DNA of 64,000 nt from EW11 sp035765635. GTDB taxonomy: Bacteria > Verrucomicrobiota > Verrucomicrobiia > Opitutales > Opitutaceae. A program made the position numbers and the translations under genes. The notes under the pieces are model-generated. The model was given only the letters and a program-made list of their open reading frames with translations. It did no database searches and was not told where the DNA came from. The stretch covers positions 1 through 64,000 of the forward strand of contig DASTWZ010000021.1 of NCBI GenBank assembly GCA_035765635.1. The letters are read 5' to 3'. This document shows, one piece after another, positions 26,588 through 33,860 of this stretch (within the stretch, counting starts at the first letter, position 1; each line of letters opens with the position of its first letter).

Positions 26588-27619
26588 ATGCAGTACACGA
26601 CTTTGGGAAATACAGGACTGGTGGTTTCGCGCTTCGCATTTGGCGCGATGACCTTCACGGCGGGAAACAAGAGCATCGGCTCGGTCTTCAAGGTGGAAAA
26701 GAATCTGGCGGACGAACTCGTCGGCCACGCTTTGGATGCAGGTATCAACTTTTTCGATACGGCAGACGGTTATGCGGGCGGCGAATCCGAGTCTCTCCTA
26801 GGCCAGGCGTTGCGCAGCCGGCGTAACGACGTGGTCATCGCGACCAAGGTTGGCTTCCGCACGGGTCCTGCGCTGACGCAGGCTGGTCTTTCACGCCGGC
26901 ACATCCTGTGGTCGGTCGACCAGAGTTTGAAACGGCTCGGGACCGACTGGATCGATGTCTACATCGCGCACCGCGAGGACCCTTTCACGCCTCTCGAGGA
27001 AACGCTCTCGGCCCTCGATGCCGTCGTGCGCGCAGGAAAAGTGCGCTATCTGGGCTTTTCAAATTGGTCGGCTTGGAAAGTGTCTGCCGCGCTCGAACTG
27101 CAACGCGCGAACCGCTGGGCGCCGTTCACGCACGGCCAAATGAATTACTCGCTGCTCGGCCGCGATGTGGAACGCGACGTCATTCCAATGCTGCGCAATT
27201 ACGGCCTGGGAATGACCGTTTGGAGTCCGCTCGCTTCCGGTTTTCTCAGCGGCAAATACACGCCCGAAAGTCTCTCGAATCCCGACAATCGCTTCTCGGG
27301 CTTCGATATTCTGCCCTTCGACAAGGCTCACGGCTTCGCGCTGGTCGATCGTCTGCGGAAGATGGCGACAAAACGACAGGCGAGCGTGGCGCAAGTCGCC
27401 CTCGCGTGGTTGCTGGCGCAGGAAAGTGTGAGCAGCGTGATCCTCGGCGCCTCGAAGCTGCATCAACTCCAAGACAATCTCGGCGCAATCAAGCTGGAGC
27501 TCAGTCTAGACGAGTTGGCCGAACTCGACCAGGCCACTCCGCTCGCAGCGGTCTACCCGAACTGGTTCACCGACCGAATCGCGGTGGATGAGCCTCTGGT
27601 GCAGGCGCTGGACCGCTAA
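26588..27619 (+). CDS. Aldo/keto reductase
   Basis: The 343-residue protein is a (beta/alpha)8 aldo/keto reductase of the YhdN/YdjG-like type. It starts MQYTTLGNTGLVVSRFAFGA and keeps the catalytic Asp and Tyr in FFDTADGYAGGESE, the Lys in VIATKVGFR and the His in YIAHRED. The C-terminal NADPH-binding region includes VSSVILGASKLHQLQDNLGA. The substrate is an unknown aldehyde or ketone. ATG 26588 matches the family N-terminus; the frame is open upstream into repeat-like sequence. It is not in an obvious operon. Confidence 0.94.
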   Translation: MQYTTLGNTGLVVSRFAFGAMTFTAGNKSIGSVFKVEKNLADELVGHALDAGINFFDTADGYAGGESESLLGQALRSRRNDVVIATKVGFRTGPALTQAGLSRRHILWSVDQSLKRLGTDWIDVYIAHREDPFTPLEETLSALDAVVRAGKVRYLGFSNWSAWKVSAALELQRANRWAPFTHGQMNYSLLGRDVERDVIPMLRNYGLGMTVWSPLASGFLSGKYTPESLSNPDNRFSGFDILPFDKAHGFALVDRLRKMATKRQASVAQVALAWLLAQESVSSVILGASKLHQLQDNLGAIKLELSLDELAELDQATPLAAVYPNWFTDRIAVDEPLVQALDR

Positions 27620-27660
27620 GAGCGTCCGGTAGAATAACGTCCTGGATGAGCCACGCCGAA

Positions 27661-27691
27661 CGCGGCTCGCGAGGGACCGCTCGCCTTACGG
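27661..27691. repeat. Short repeat family E, copy 1
   Basis: The sequence CGCGGCTCGCGAGGGACCGC followed by TCGCC recurs at 60818-60840 within a larger hairpin. It lies just after the aldo/keto reductase stop. Confidence 0.6.
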
Positions 27692-27726
27692 ATCGCACAA
27701 GTCCGCGAGGCTTTTGAACAACGGAT

Positions 27727-27881
27727 TCCCCACGAATCACACGAAGCACACGAATTCAGAAACTTTCCCCACGGAATACAGGGAAGACGCGGAAGGCATT
27801 TTTGATTTCCGTGCCCTCCGTGTGTTTCGTGGGAAATAGGTTCGGGTTGTTTCGTGTGCTTCGTGTGATTCGTGGGAAAAT
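27727..27881. repeat. Nested palindromic repeat family B, copy 6
   Basis: This full copy has outer CCCACGAATCACACGAAGCA and inner CCCACGGAATACAGGGAAGA arms and both inverted partners ending in CGTGTGATTCGTGGGAAAA. It separates convergent genes. Confidence 0.85.
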
Positions 27882-27905
27882 AAGTTCGGTTGCGGCTTCG
27901 CCGCG

Positions 27906-28835
27906 CTATGTCCTTTCGCGCGAAACACTCGCCAACTGGTCGTTGCGAACAGGCGCGTCCACGCGGCGCGCGCGGCGTTGGCGTTGGCGCGCGGCGGCTC
28001 GCGCCGCGGCCGCGTCGAGCCAGCGAATCGGCGCGATCGGATGGGGCGGCGCGAAATGCACCGGCGACGTCGACTCGCCGTCGGCAAAAAGCGTCTGCGG
28101 AATGATGCAGGTGCCGAACACCCAGTCCGCTACGGGCAAACCGAAAAATCCCGAGATCGATTCGTTGCAATCGATCACAGCGTGATGACGAAGGTGAAAC
28201 GCATACACCGGCCGCCAGAATCGCCCAAACCGAGGATGCTGAATCAAGGGCTCCCACGTCTCAAAGGGCCAGTGATTGATCGCGTGAAAAATCTCGTACA
28301 GCGCCAGCGACGAGGCGAGCGCCAGATAACCGCCGAAAAACCAGGGAAAAGAGGGAAAAAGCAGACTGAGCCCCGCCAAAATCGGCGTGATCAGCGCCGC
28401 GAAAATCGCGAGCGAGTACCAGGGAAAAAAAGACGCCTCACCCTGCTCGGGCTCGATGATCGGAAATTTATTTTCGATGAAAAGGATTCCATGGCCGTCG
28501 CTTGTTCGCTTTCGCGTGATTCGAGTCAGCGCGTGATGACGCGTGTGCTGCCGATACAGACGGCTCAGCCACGGAACCGCGGGCGTGTGGAGAACGTACC
28601 GATGGAAAAAGTACTCGATGAATCCGTTGAACAGACTGCCCGCCACGAACACGGCGATGTACTTCCAGAAAGAAGCGCCGATTTGCGCGGTCCAAATTTC
28701 TGGAAAGAAAAACCAGAGAATCCCAGAAATTCCGGCGAGCGTGACGACGACAGTTAAGATAAAGAGCGGCAGCGAAAAACGCTCGTGCTCGTGATGATGA
28801 TGAGGAGTGTTATGATGAGAGCCGGATTCGGACAT
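27906..28835 (-). CDS. Fatty acid hydroxylase / sterol desaturase superfamily membrane protein
   Basis: The 309-residue protein has a His-rich N-terminal tail, four to six membrane helices and the di-iron histidine clusters of the superfamily: H78RYVLH83, H97TRHH101, H184AINH188 and H214LRHH218. Members hydroxylate or desaturate lipids, including sterols, carotenoids and fatty acids, in the membrane. The Arg/Ala-rich end after about residue 280 runs toward repeat B6 and may be a poorly conserved extension. No lipid-metabolism neighbour helps to define the substrate. Confidence 0.9.
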   Translation of the reverse strand: MSESGSHHNTPHHHHEHERFSLPLFILTVVVTLAGISGILWFFFPEIWTAQIGASFWKYIAVFVAGSLFNGFIEYFFHRYVLHTPAVPWLSRLYRQHTRHHALTRITRKRTSDGHGILFIENKFPIIEPEQGEASFFPWYSLAIFAALITPILAGLSLLFPSFPWFFGGYLALASSLALYEIFHAINHWPFETWEPLIQHPRFGRFWRPVYAFHLRHHAVIDCNESISGFFGLPVADWVFGTCIIPQTLFADGESTSPVHFAPPHPIAPIRWLDAAAARAAARQRQRRARRVDAPVRNDQLASVSRERT

Positions 28836-28963
28836 GAAGAATAGCTAGCTGGCGTTGTCGATGAGATGAGTTGGACCCGAGCGAAATCAGGCCTCTGGAG
28901 TTGGCGCAAAAAAAGGGCGGAGCGCACGGAGCACTTCGCCCGGATTGAGGAAAACCGAATCGG

Positions 28964-29308
28964 TTAATAGCGTCGGTTGCCGCGCTCTTGGAAGGCGCCT
29001 GCACGCCGGTTCGGACTGGTGAAGGTCCGCCCGCCAGCTGTGGTGCCTCCGAAGCCGGCCTCCTTCGGACGCGCTTCGTTGACCGTGAGTGCGCGGCCAT
29101 CGAGTTCGACGCCGTTCATTTTTTCCGCCGCCAACTTGCTCTCTTCATCCGTGCTGAACGTGATGAAGGCGAAGCCTCGTGGGCGACCGGTTTCACGGTC
29201 GTTCGGGACGTGAATGTCCGTGACCATGCCGAATTTTTCGAAGGCCGAGCGGAGTTCCGCCTGGCTTGTATTGAAGGACAAATTTCCAACGTAGAGTTTG
29301 GAATTCAT
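28964..29308 (-). CDS. RNA-binding protein with one RRM domain
   Basis: The 114-residue protein has a single RNA recognition motif with RNP2 (LYVGNL, residues 4-9) and RNP1 (RGFAFITF, near residues 43-50). A Gly/Arg-rich tail (AGFGGTTAGGRTF...RRAGAFQERGNRRY) is typical of bacterial cold-shock-linked RRM proteins. It probably binds structured or cold-stabilised RNA in the cytoplasm. ATG 29308 gives the canonical MNSKLYVGNLSF start, preferred to the ATG five codons upstream. The upstream spacer is about 300 bases long, consistent with a long regulatory 5' leader. Confidence 0.93.
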   Translation of the reverse strand: MNSKLYVGNLSFNTSQAELRSAFEKFGMVTDIHVPNDRETGRPRGFAFITFSTDEESKLAAEKMNGVELDGRALTVNEARPKEAGFGGTTAGGRTFTSPNRRAGAFQERGNRRY

Positions 29309-29612
29309 AGGTGATGTTCGCATCGCGCCTGTTGGCAGTCCGTTCCCGTTATCGGGTTTCGAATCATCATCTGAACACCAAGCTCACTTGAGGACTCACC
29401 AGCCACTGTCAGCTAACGTAATTAACGAGGAAGCAGGATCAGTGCGCCGCGCGCCAATAGCAAGGGTTGATCCAATATTCTTTCGCGAGCGGTGCGTTCG
29501 TTCGATGGCGCAGCCTACAGCGCCACGGTTCGAGCGTCGTTTCAGCGCAGCGTTCCGCCGGGCGACTGAACTCTGCGCTTCAGGTCAGGTCAGGCTTATA
29601 TATTCAGCCGCC
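29309..29612. other. Intergenic region between divergent RRM and amidase genes
   Basis: No gene is seen here. The stretch contains a TTATATATT box at about 29597-29605, preceded by the direct repeat CAGGTCAGGTCAGG, which may be the promoter region of the amidase. The RRM side may hold a long 5' leader. No repeat family of this window is present. Confidence 0.5.
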
Positions 29613-30209
29613 ATGCGCTTTTTGTGGATTCTCGTCGTCGCCCTTCTTCTACCGATCGCTCTTCAGGCACGCGGAGAACTTCATTCACCGAAGTCGCCGC
29701 AAGCCAAGCACGCGAGACCCGCGATCAAATACACGGCAAAGGTTCGCGCGGTGACGTCCAAACTGAAGGTCAGGCGCGGGCATTGGAAAATGATCATCTG
29801 TCACCACAGCGCGATTCGTCGGGGCAATGCCTCAACCTACGACAAGGAACATCGCCGCCGCGGGATGGAGAATGGACTCGCTTACCACTTCGTGATCGGG
29901 AACGGCGTCGACTCCAAAGATGGCGAGATCGAAATCGGTCCGCGCTGGATCAAGCAGCTCCAGGGCGGTCACGTGCGCTCCGACGAAATCAACGAAAAGG
30001 CGATCGGCATCTGCCTCGTGGGAAATTTTCAAAAGACCCGGCCAACGAAAAAGCAGATCGCTGCATTGACCGAACTCATCTCCTATTTGCGCAACGAGGT
30101 CGTCGGAAAGAACGTGAAGGTGATGACTCATCGCGAGGCTGATCCCGGTCACACCGCGTGCCCGGGAAAATATTTCCCGACAAAGAGTCTGCATCGTTTG
30201 TTCGGCTGA
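29613..30209 (+). CDS. Exported N-acetylmuramoyl-L-alanine amidase (PGRP/amidase_2 type)
   Basis: The 198-residue protein has a signal peptide (MRFLWILVVALLLPIALQARG) and a type 2 amidase domain. The first zinc His is in IICHHSAI near residue 62, the substrate-facing segment is GLAYHFVIGNGVDSKDGEIE, and the later MTHREADPGHTACPGKYFP supplies the second His and the Cys zinc ligand. It should cleave the amide link between muramic acid and the peptide in peptidoglycan, acting in the periplasm. ATG 29613 is set by the signal peptide; the frame is open to 29298. Confidence 0.92.
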   Translation: MRFLWILVVALLLPIALQARGELHSPKSPQAKHARPAIKYTAKVRAVTSKLKVRRGHWKMIICHHSAIRRGNASTYDKEHRRRGMENGLAYHFVIGNGVDSKDGEIEIGPRWIKQLQGGHVRSDEINEKAIGICLVGNFQKTRPTKKQIAALTELISYLRNEVVGKNVKVMTHREADPGHTACPGKYFPTKSLHRLFG

Positions 30210-30277
30210 TGTTGTTCGGGTGACGGTGTTCGGCTGAAAGGCAGACGGCGCTTGGGGAAGCGTTCCGCGAGACCGAC

Positions 30278-30766
30278 TCAGGCCTCGAGCACTGATTCGT
30301 CCTTCATCGCGTCGGCGAGTTTTTGGATGAGGCGCACGAGTTCGTCGAACTCTCGCTGGTCCCACGACCGGAAAACCGCGCGGCCGATTCGCTCGCGCGC
30401 GGCGTCGACCATGTCCGTCGCCGCTTTTCCTTTCGGCGTGATCGCGGCGTGCCGCAAACGCGCGTCGGTCGCGCTTCGCTGACGTTTCACCAAGCCGAGT
30501 TCTTCGAGCTTCGCGACCTGGCGGCTCACTGTTGTGTAGTCGCGCCCGGTGCCGTCGGCCAATTCGACGACGCCAATGGGCCCGAAACGCTCGATGCCCA
30601 CCAGCAAGGGAAACAGCGCCCGGTCGAGGGGAATCCCTGCTTCCTTGATCAGCGCTTCGTCGCGCTGCGGCTTGTTCATGACCCTGACGATATCGATCAA
30701 AGCCCGATGCAGCGCGCGGAGCTGGCTGCGGATATGTGTATTTTGCACCTTATTTCTTGACGGCAT
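30278..30766 (-). CDS. MarR family transcriptional regulator
   Basis: The 162-residue protein has the MarR winged-helix fold. The recognition part reads VELADGTGRDYTTVSRQVAKL followed by the wing ATDARLRHAAITPKG near residues 98-112. It is divergent from the quinone oxidoreductase gene, with 62 bases between the starts. Two nearly identical GATATGTGTA...GCAC sites occur here, one in the intergenic region and one over its own early codons, so it probably represses both itself and the oxidoreductase operon. The ligand would be a quinone or phenolic compound by family analogy. Confidence 0.93.
   Translation of the reverse strand: MPSRNKVQNTHIRSQLRALHRALIDIVRVMNKPQRDEALIKEAGIPLDRALFPLLVGIERFGPIGVVELADGTGRDYTTVSRQVAKLEELGLVKRQRSATDARLRHAAITPKGKAATDMVDAARERIGRAVFRSWDQREFDELVRLIQKLADAMKDESVLEA
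30731..30748. promoter_or_regulatory. Putative MarR operator, site 1
   Basis: GATATGTGTATTTTGCAC lies within codons 7-12 of the marR gene. It matches the inverse of site 2 at 15 of 18 positions. The position would allow roadblock autoregulation. Confidence 0.5.
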
Positions 30767-30780
30767 CGAATGGAGGAGTT

Positions 30781-30800
30781 GTGTGCGTATTACACATATC
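30781..30800. promoter_or_regulatory. Putative MarR operator, site 2
   Basis: GTGTGCGTATTACACATATC is partly palindromic (TGTGCG facing TACACA) and lies in the spacer between marR and the oxidoreductase gene. It repeats site 1 in inverted orientation. Confidence 0.55.
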
Positions 30801-30828
30801 TTCCGCCAAACCGAAAAGGAAAATCACA

Positions 30829-31797
30829 ATGAAAGCCGCTATTGTCAGGAATGCCGGGGAGAAGCCCGCCTACGGAGATTTCGCCGAGCCACTCCCCGGC
30901 CCGGGCGAACTTCGCATCAACGTCACCGCCGCCGCGATCAGCCATGTGGTCAAGGGCCGCGCCGCCGGCGCGCATTACAGTTTATCGAACCAGTTTCCCT
31001 TCGTCGTCGGCATCGACGGGGTCGGCCGTCTCGATGATGGAACCCGCGTTTATTTCATCCTGCCCAAAGAACCGTTTGGCAGCATGGCCGAAAGAGCCGT
31101 GGTCCCCTCGGCTCAATGCATCGTCCTGCCGGACGGCCTGGAGGACGTCGTGGCGGCCGCCATCGCCAACCCGGGCATGTCCTCGTGGGCCGCCTACACC
31201 GAACGCGCGCGGCTCAAAGCCGGCGAAACCGTGCTGGTCAATGGCGCCACCGGAATCTCCGGCCGCCTCGCTGTGCAAATCGCCAAGCACCTCGGCGCCA
31301 GGAAGGTCATCGCCACTGGGCGCAACCCAAGCTCGCTGCAATCGCTCAAAGCGCTCGGCGCCGATGTCACGATTTCACTCGAGGAAAACGACGCCGCCTT
31401 GGAAGACCGCTTCAAGCAACAGTTCGCCGAGGGCGTGGACGTCATCATCGATTATCTGTGGGGCAAAAGCGCGGAGTGTCTGCTCGTAGCGGGGGCCAAG
31501 GCCAGCGCCGACGCCGTGCCCATACGCTTCGTTCAACTGGGTTCGGTGAGCGGCTCGAATATTACGTTGCCGAGCGCCGTGCTGCGTTCGTCGCCGATTG
31601 AATTGATGGGCAGCGGCATCGGCAGCGTCTCGGTCGAAGGTCTTCTCACCGCCACTCGAAATCTCCTGCACGCGACCGTGCCGAACGGTTTCAAGATCGC
31701 CACGAAATCGATGCCGCTCTCGGACGTCGCGCAGGCCTGGGCCAACGAGGATCTCGCAAAGCGCGTCGTCCTCACCGTGGAGGATCGCCATGCCTAA
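30829..31797 (+). CDS. Zinc-free quinone oxidoreductase (MDR family)
   Basis: The 322-residue medium-chain dehydrogenase starts MKAAIVRNAGEKPAYGDFAE, has the GVGRLDDGTRVYF region and the NAD(P)H-binding GATGISGRLAVQIAKHLGA near residues 140-160. It lacks the catalytic zinc ligands, as expected for quinone reductase-like members. It would reduce quinones or alpha,beta-unsaturated carbonyls using NADPH. An AAGGAAAA ribosome site precedes ATG 30829. It overlaps the next gene by eight bases and is controlled by the divergent MarR regulator. Confidence 0.91.
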   Translation: MKAAIVRNAGEKPAYGDFAEPLPGPGELRINVTAAAISHVVKGRAAGAHYSLSNQFPFVVGIDGVGRLDDGTRVYFILPKEPFGSMAERAVVPSAQCIVLPDGLEDVVAAAIANPGMSSWAAYTERARLKAGETVLVNGATGISGRLAVQIAKHLGARKVIATGRNPSSLQSLKALGADVTISLEENDAALEDRFKQQFAEGVDVIIDYLWGKSAECLLVAGAKASADAVPIRFVQLGSVSGSNITLPSAVLRSSPIELMGSGIGSVSVEGLLTATRNLLHATVPNGFKIATKSMPLSDVAQAWANEDLAKRVVLTVEDRHA

Positions 31798-32293
31798 GCC
31801 TAATCGACTTCGCCTCCGCACTTGGGCGACGCCCGTCACCATCGGCGCGTTCATTTTGATGTCGGTCACGGGAATCCTGATGATTTTCGATTGGGAACAC
31901 GGCCTGGTTACGGTCACGCACCAGTGGTTCTCTTGGATTTTTGTCGTAGGAGTCTGCGCTCACATCGCGATCAATGTTCGCTCATTCAAGAACCACCTCA
32001 GCTCCGGTTGGGGCCGAGCCAGCATGGTGGCGTTCGTGCTTGTGCTCGGCGCATCGTTTTTCTCCTGGGGTCTGATCACCGGCCCACAATTGAAAGACAC
32101 GATCGAGCAGTCTCTGGTCGACGCTCCGATCTCGGCGCTCGCCGGAGTGGCACATGTTTCTCCCGAGGATTTGATCAACAAATTCAAGGCCGGCGGAATC
32201 AACGCCACCGGAGAGAAATCGATTCGTGAACTCTCTGAAGAATTCGGCGTGAGCGAGAACCGCCTGCTCGCAATCGTGTTCCTGCCGGAGTGA
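31790..32293 (+). CDS. DUF4405 membrane protein (cytochrome b561-like)
   Basis: The 167-residue protein has three predicted membrane helices. They are VTIGAFILMSVTGILMIFDW, WFSWIFVVGVCAHIAINV and ASMVAFVLVLGASFFSWGLI, with His residues in VTVTHQWF and GVCAHIAIN suited to binding haem b. An extramembrane tail ends with a helix-turn-helix-like IRELSEEFGVSENRLLAIVF. DUF4405 proteins are thought to be small b-type cytochromes. Its start overlaps the quinone oxidoreductase gene (ATGCCTAAG), so the two are an operon and could exchange electrons with quinone. Confidence 0.85.
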   Translation: MPKPNRLRLRTWATPVTIGAFILMSVTGILMIFDWEHGLVTVTHQWFSWIFVVGVCAHIAINVRSFKNHLSSGWGRASMVAFVLVLGASFFSWGLITGPQLKDTIEQSLVDAPISALAGVAHVSPEDLINKFKAGGINATGEKSIRELSEEFGVSENRLLAIVFLPE

Positions 32294-32319
32294 GCGCGGC
32301 TGAGCCGCAACCAAACCCA

Positions 32320-32470
32320 TTTTCCCACGAATCACACGAAGCACACGAAACGACCCAAACCCTATTTCCCTCGGAATACACGGAAGGCACGGAAACTTAA
32401 AATGCCTCCGCGCCTTTCCGTGTATTCCGTGTATTCCGTGGGAAAATTTTCGAAATGCGTGCGATTCGTT
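32320..32470. repeat. Nested palindromic repeat family B, copy 7
   Basis: This is an asymmetric copy: outer CCCACGAATCACACGAAGCA and inner CCTCGGAATACACGGAAGGC arms are complete, the inverted inner arm has a duplicated GTGTATTCC unit, and the inverted outer arm is reduced to TGCGATTCGT. Confidence 0.82.
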
Positions 32471-32568
32471 TCCTCAAACGGTAAGAATTCGATCGAGGCG
32501 CGTTTTGTGCGCGACCTTCTTTCGCTTTTGTTTTCGGCCGTTAAGCTTCGTTCGTAGCACCCCGCCCC

Positions 32569-33849
32569 ATGAAGACCTCGCTGTGTCGTCTCTTCCTCGC
32601 GATCGCCATTCTTCCTTTTGCCCACGCGTTATCAGCCGCGACGTACAATGTTCGCGACTTCGGCGCGACCGGCGATGGCGCGACGAAGGACACCCATTCG
32701 TTTCAAAAAGCGCTCGACGTTTGCGCCGTGAACGGCGGCGGCGAGGTGCAGGTGCCGGCGGGCCGCTATCTGATCGGCAGCGTGCAGCTCGGGCAGCGCA
32801 CGATTCTTCGTCTGGACAAGGACGCGGTCATCCTGGGCAGCTCCGATCCCAATGATTACCCGATGATCGACGTGCGTTGGGAAGGCCGCTGGCAGCCGGG
32901 TCGTCGCGCGCTGATCTACGCGGCGAATGTCGATCACACCGGCATCATCGGCCCGGGCCGCATCGAAGGAAACCCCACCGTGGCCGCGCCGCAGAACCCG
33001 CGCGGGGTCGTGGTCCTCGAGCCGATCAACTGCAACGACGTTCACTGGGAAGGCTTCACCGTCACACAGGGCGGAAATTGGGCAACGCATCCGACCTTCT
33101 GCACGAACGTCGTGATCAAAGACGTGACCATCACGGGCCGGCGCGACGGCATCGACATCGATTCGTGCCGCGACGTGCTGATCGAAGGTTGTAACATCGA
33201 TACGGGTGACGACTCGATCAGCCTCAAATCCGGCCGTGGACTCAACGGCGCGCGGCTCGGCAAACCGACGGAAAACGTCGTGATCAAAAATTGCACGCTG
33301 CGCTGCCGCGTGTTCGCGACGATCGGCATCGGCAGCGAAACTTCGGGCGGCGTGCGCAATGTTCGTATTGAAGATTGCAAGCTCACCGCCAACACGAGCG
33401 CCATCTACATCAAGTCACGCATCGGACGCGCGGGCGTGACGGAGAACATCACCGGCGAAAATCTCGAAATTTCCGGCGGCGGTTTCCTCACGATCAATCT
33501 CACCACCGCGGGCAATCGAAACACCGCGGACGATCCCGTGGAAGGTCTCGTCGGTTATCCGATCGCACGCGACCTGACGTTTCACCGTATCCGCCTTTCC
33601 AATACAGCCTTCGTGGTCAACGCGACCAACATCGCGCCGGAGCGTCCCGTCGAACGACTTTCGCTCAGCGATGTTTCCGGCACCTCGAAAAAAGGCATGA
33701 CGCTGGTCAACGTGCACGACGCCATCGTGCGCGGCGTGAAAATCGACGGTGTCGAAGGACCACTGTTCGCGACCGCAGGCACGACAGGCGACGGTTTGGA
33801 AAGCGCCGTTCCCTACGTCGCCGCTGCATCGGCCGCCTCGTCGCGCTAG
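32569..33849 (+). CDS. Secreted GH28 polygalacturonase-like glycosidase
   Basis: The 426-residue enzyme has a signal peptide (MKTSLCRLFLAIAILPFAHALSA) and the right-handed beta-helix of GH28. The opening block is YNVRDFGATGDGATKDTHSF. The catalytic Asp residues lie in IDTGDDSISLKSG near residue 212, with the upstream RDGIDIDSC Asp also in place, and GIGSETSGGVRNV supplies the usual substrate-binding loop. It should hydrolyse alpha-galacturonide links in pectin, or a related rhamnogalacturonan. It precedes the GH106 gene by 11 bases, so the two are very likely one operon. Confidence 0.94.
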   Translation: MKTSLCRLFLAIAILPFAHALSAATYNVRDFGATGDGATKDTHSFQKALDVCAVNGGGEVQVPAGRYLIGSVQLGQRTILRLDKDAVILGSSDPNDYPMIDVRWEGRWQPGRRALIYAANVDHTGIIGPGRIEGNPTVAAPQNPRGVVVLEPINCNDVHWEGFTVTQGGNWATHPTFCTNVVIKDVTITGRRDGIDIDSCRDVLIEGCNIDTGDDSISLKSGRGLNGARLGKPTENVVIKNCTLRCRVFATIGIGSETSGGVRNVRIEDCKLTANTSAIYIKSRIGRAGVTENITGENLEISGGGFLTINLTTAGNRNTADDPVEGLVGYPIARDLTFHRIRLSNTAFVVNATNIAPERPVERLSLSDVSGTSKKGMTLVNVHDAIVRGVKIDGVEGPLFATAGTTGDGLESAVPYVAAASAASSR

Positions 33850-33860
33850 ACTTTGCCAAA

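Noticed and set aside
32486..32568. A ribosome site or riboswitch before the GH28 gene
   Set aside because: No purine-rich site or conserved aptamer pattern could be identified.
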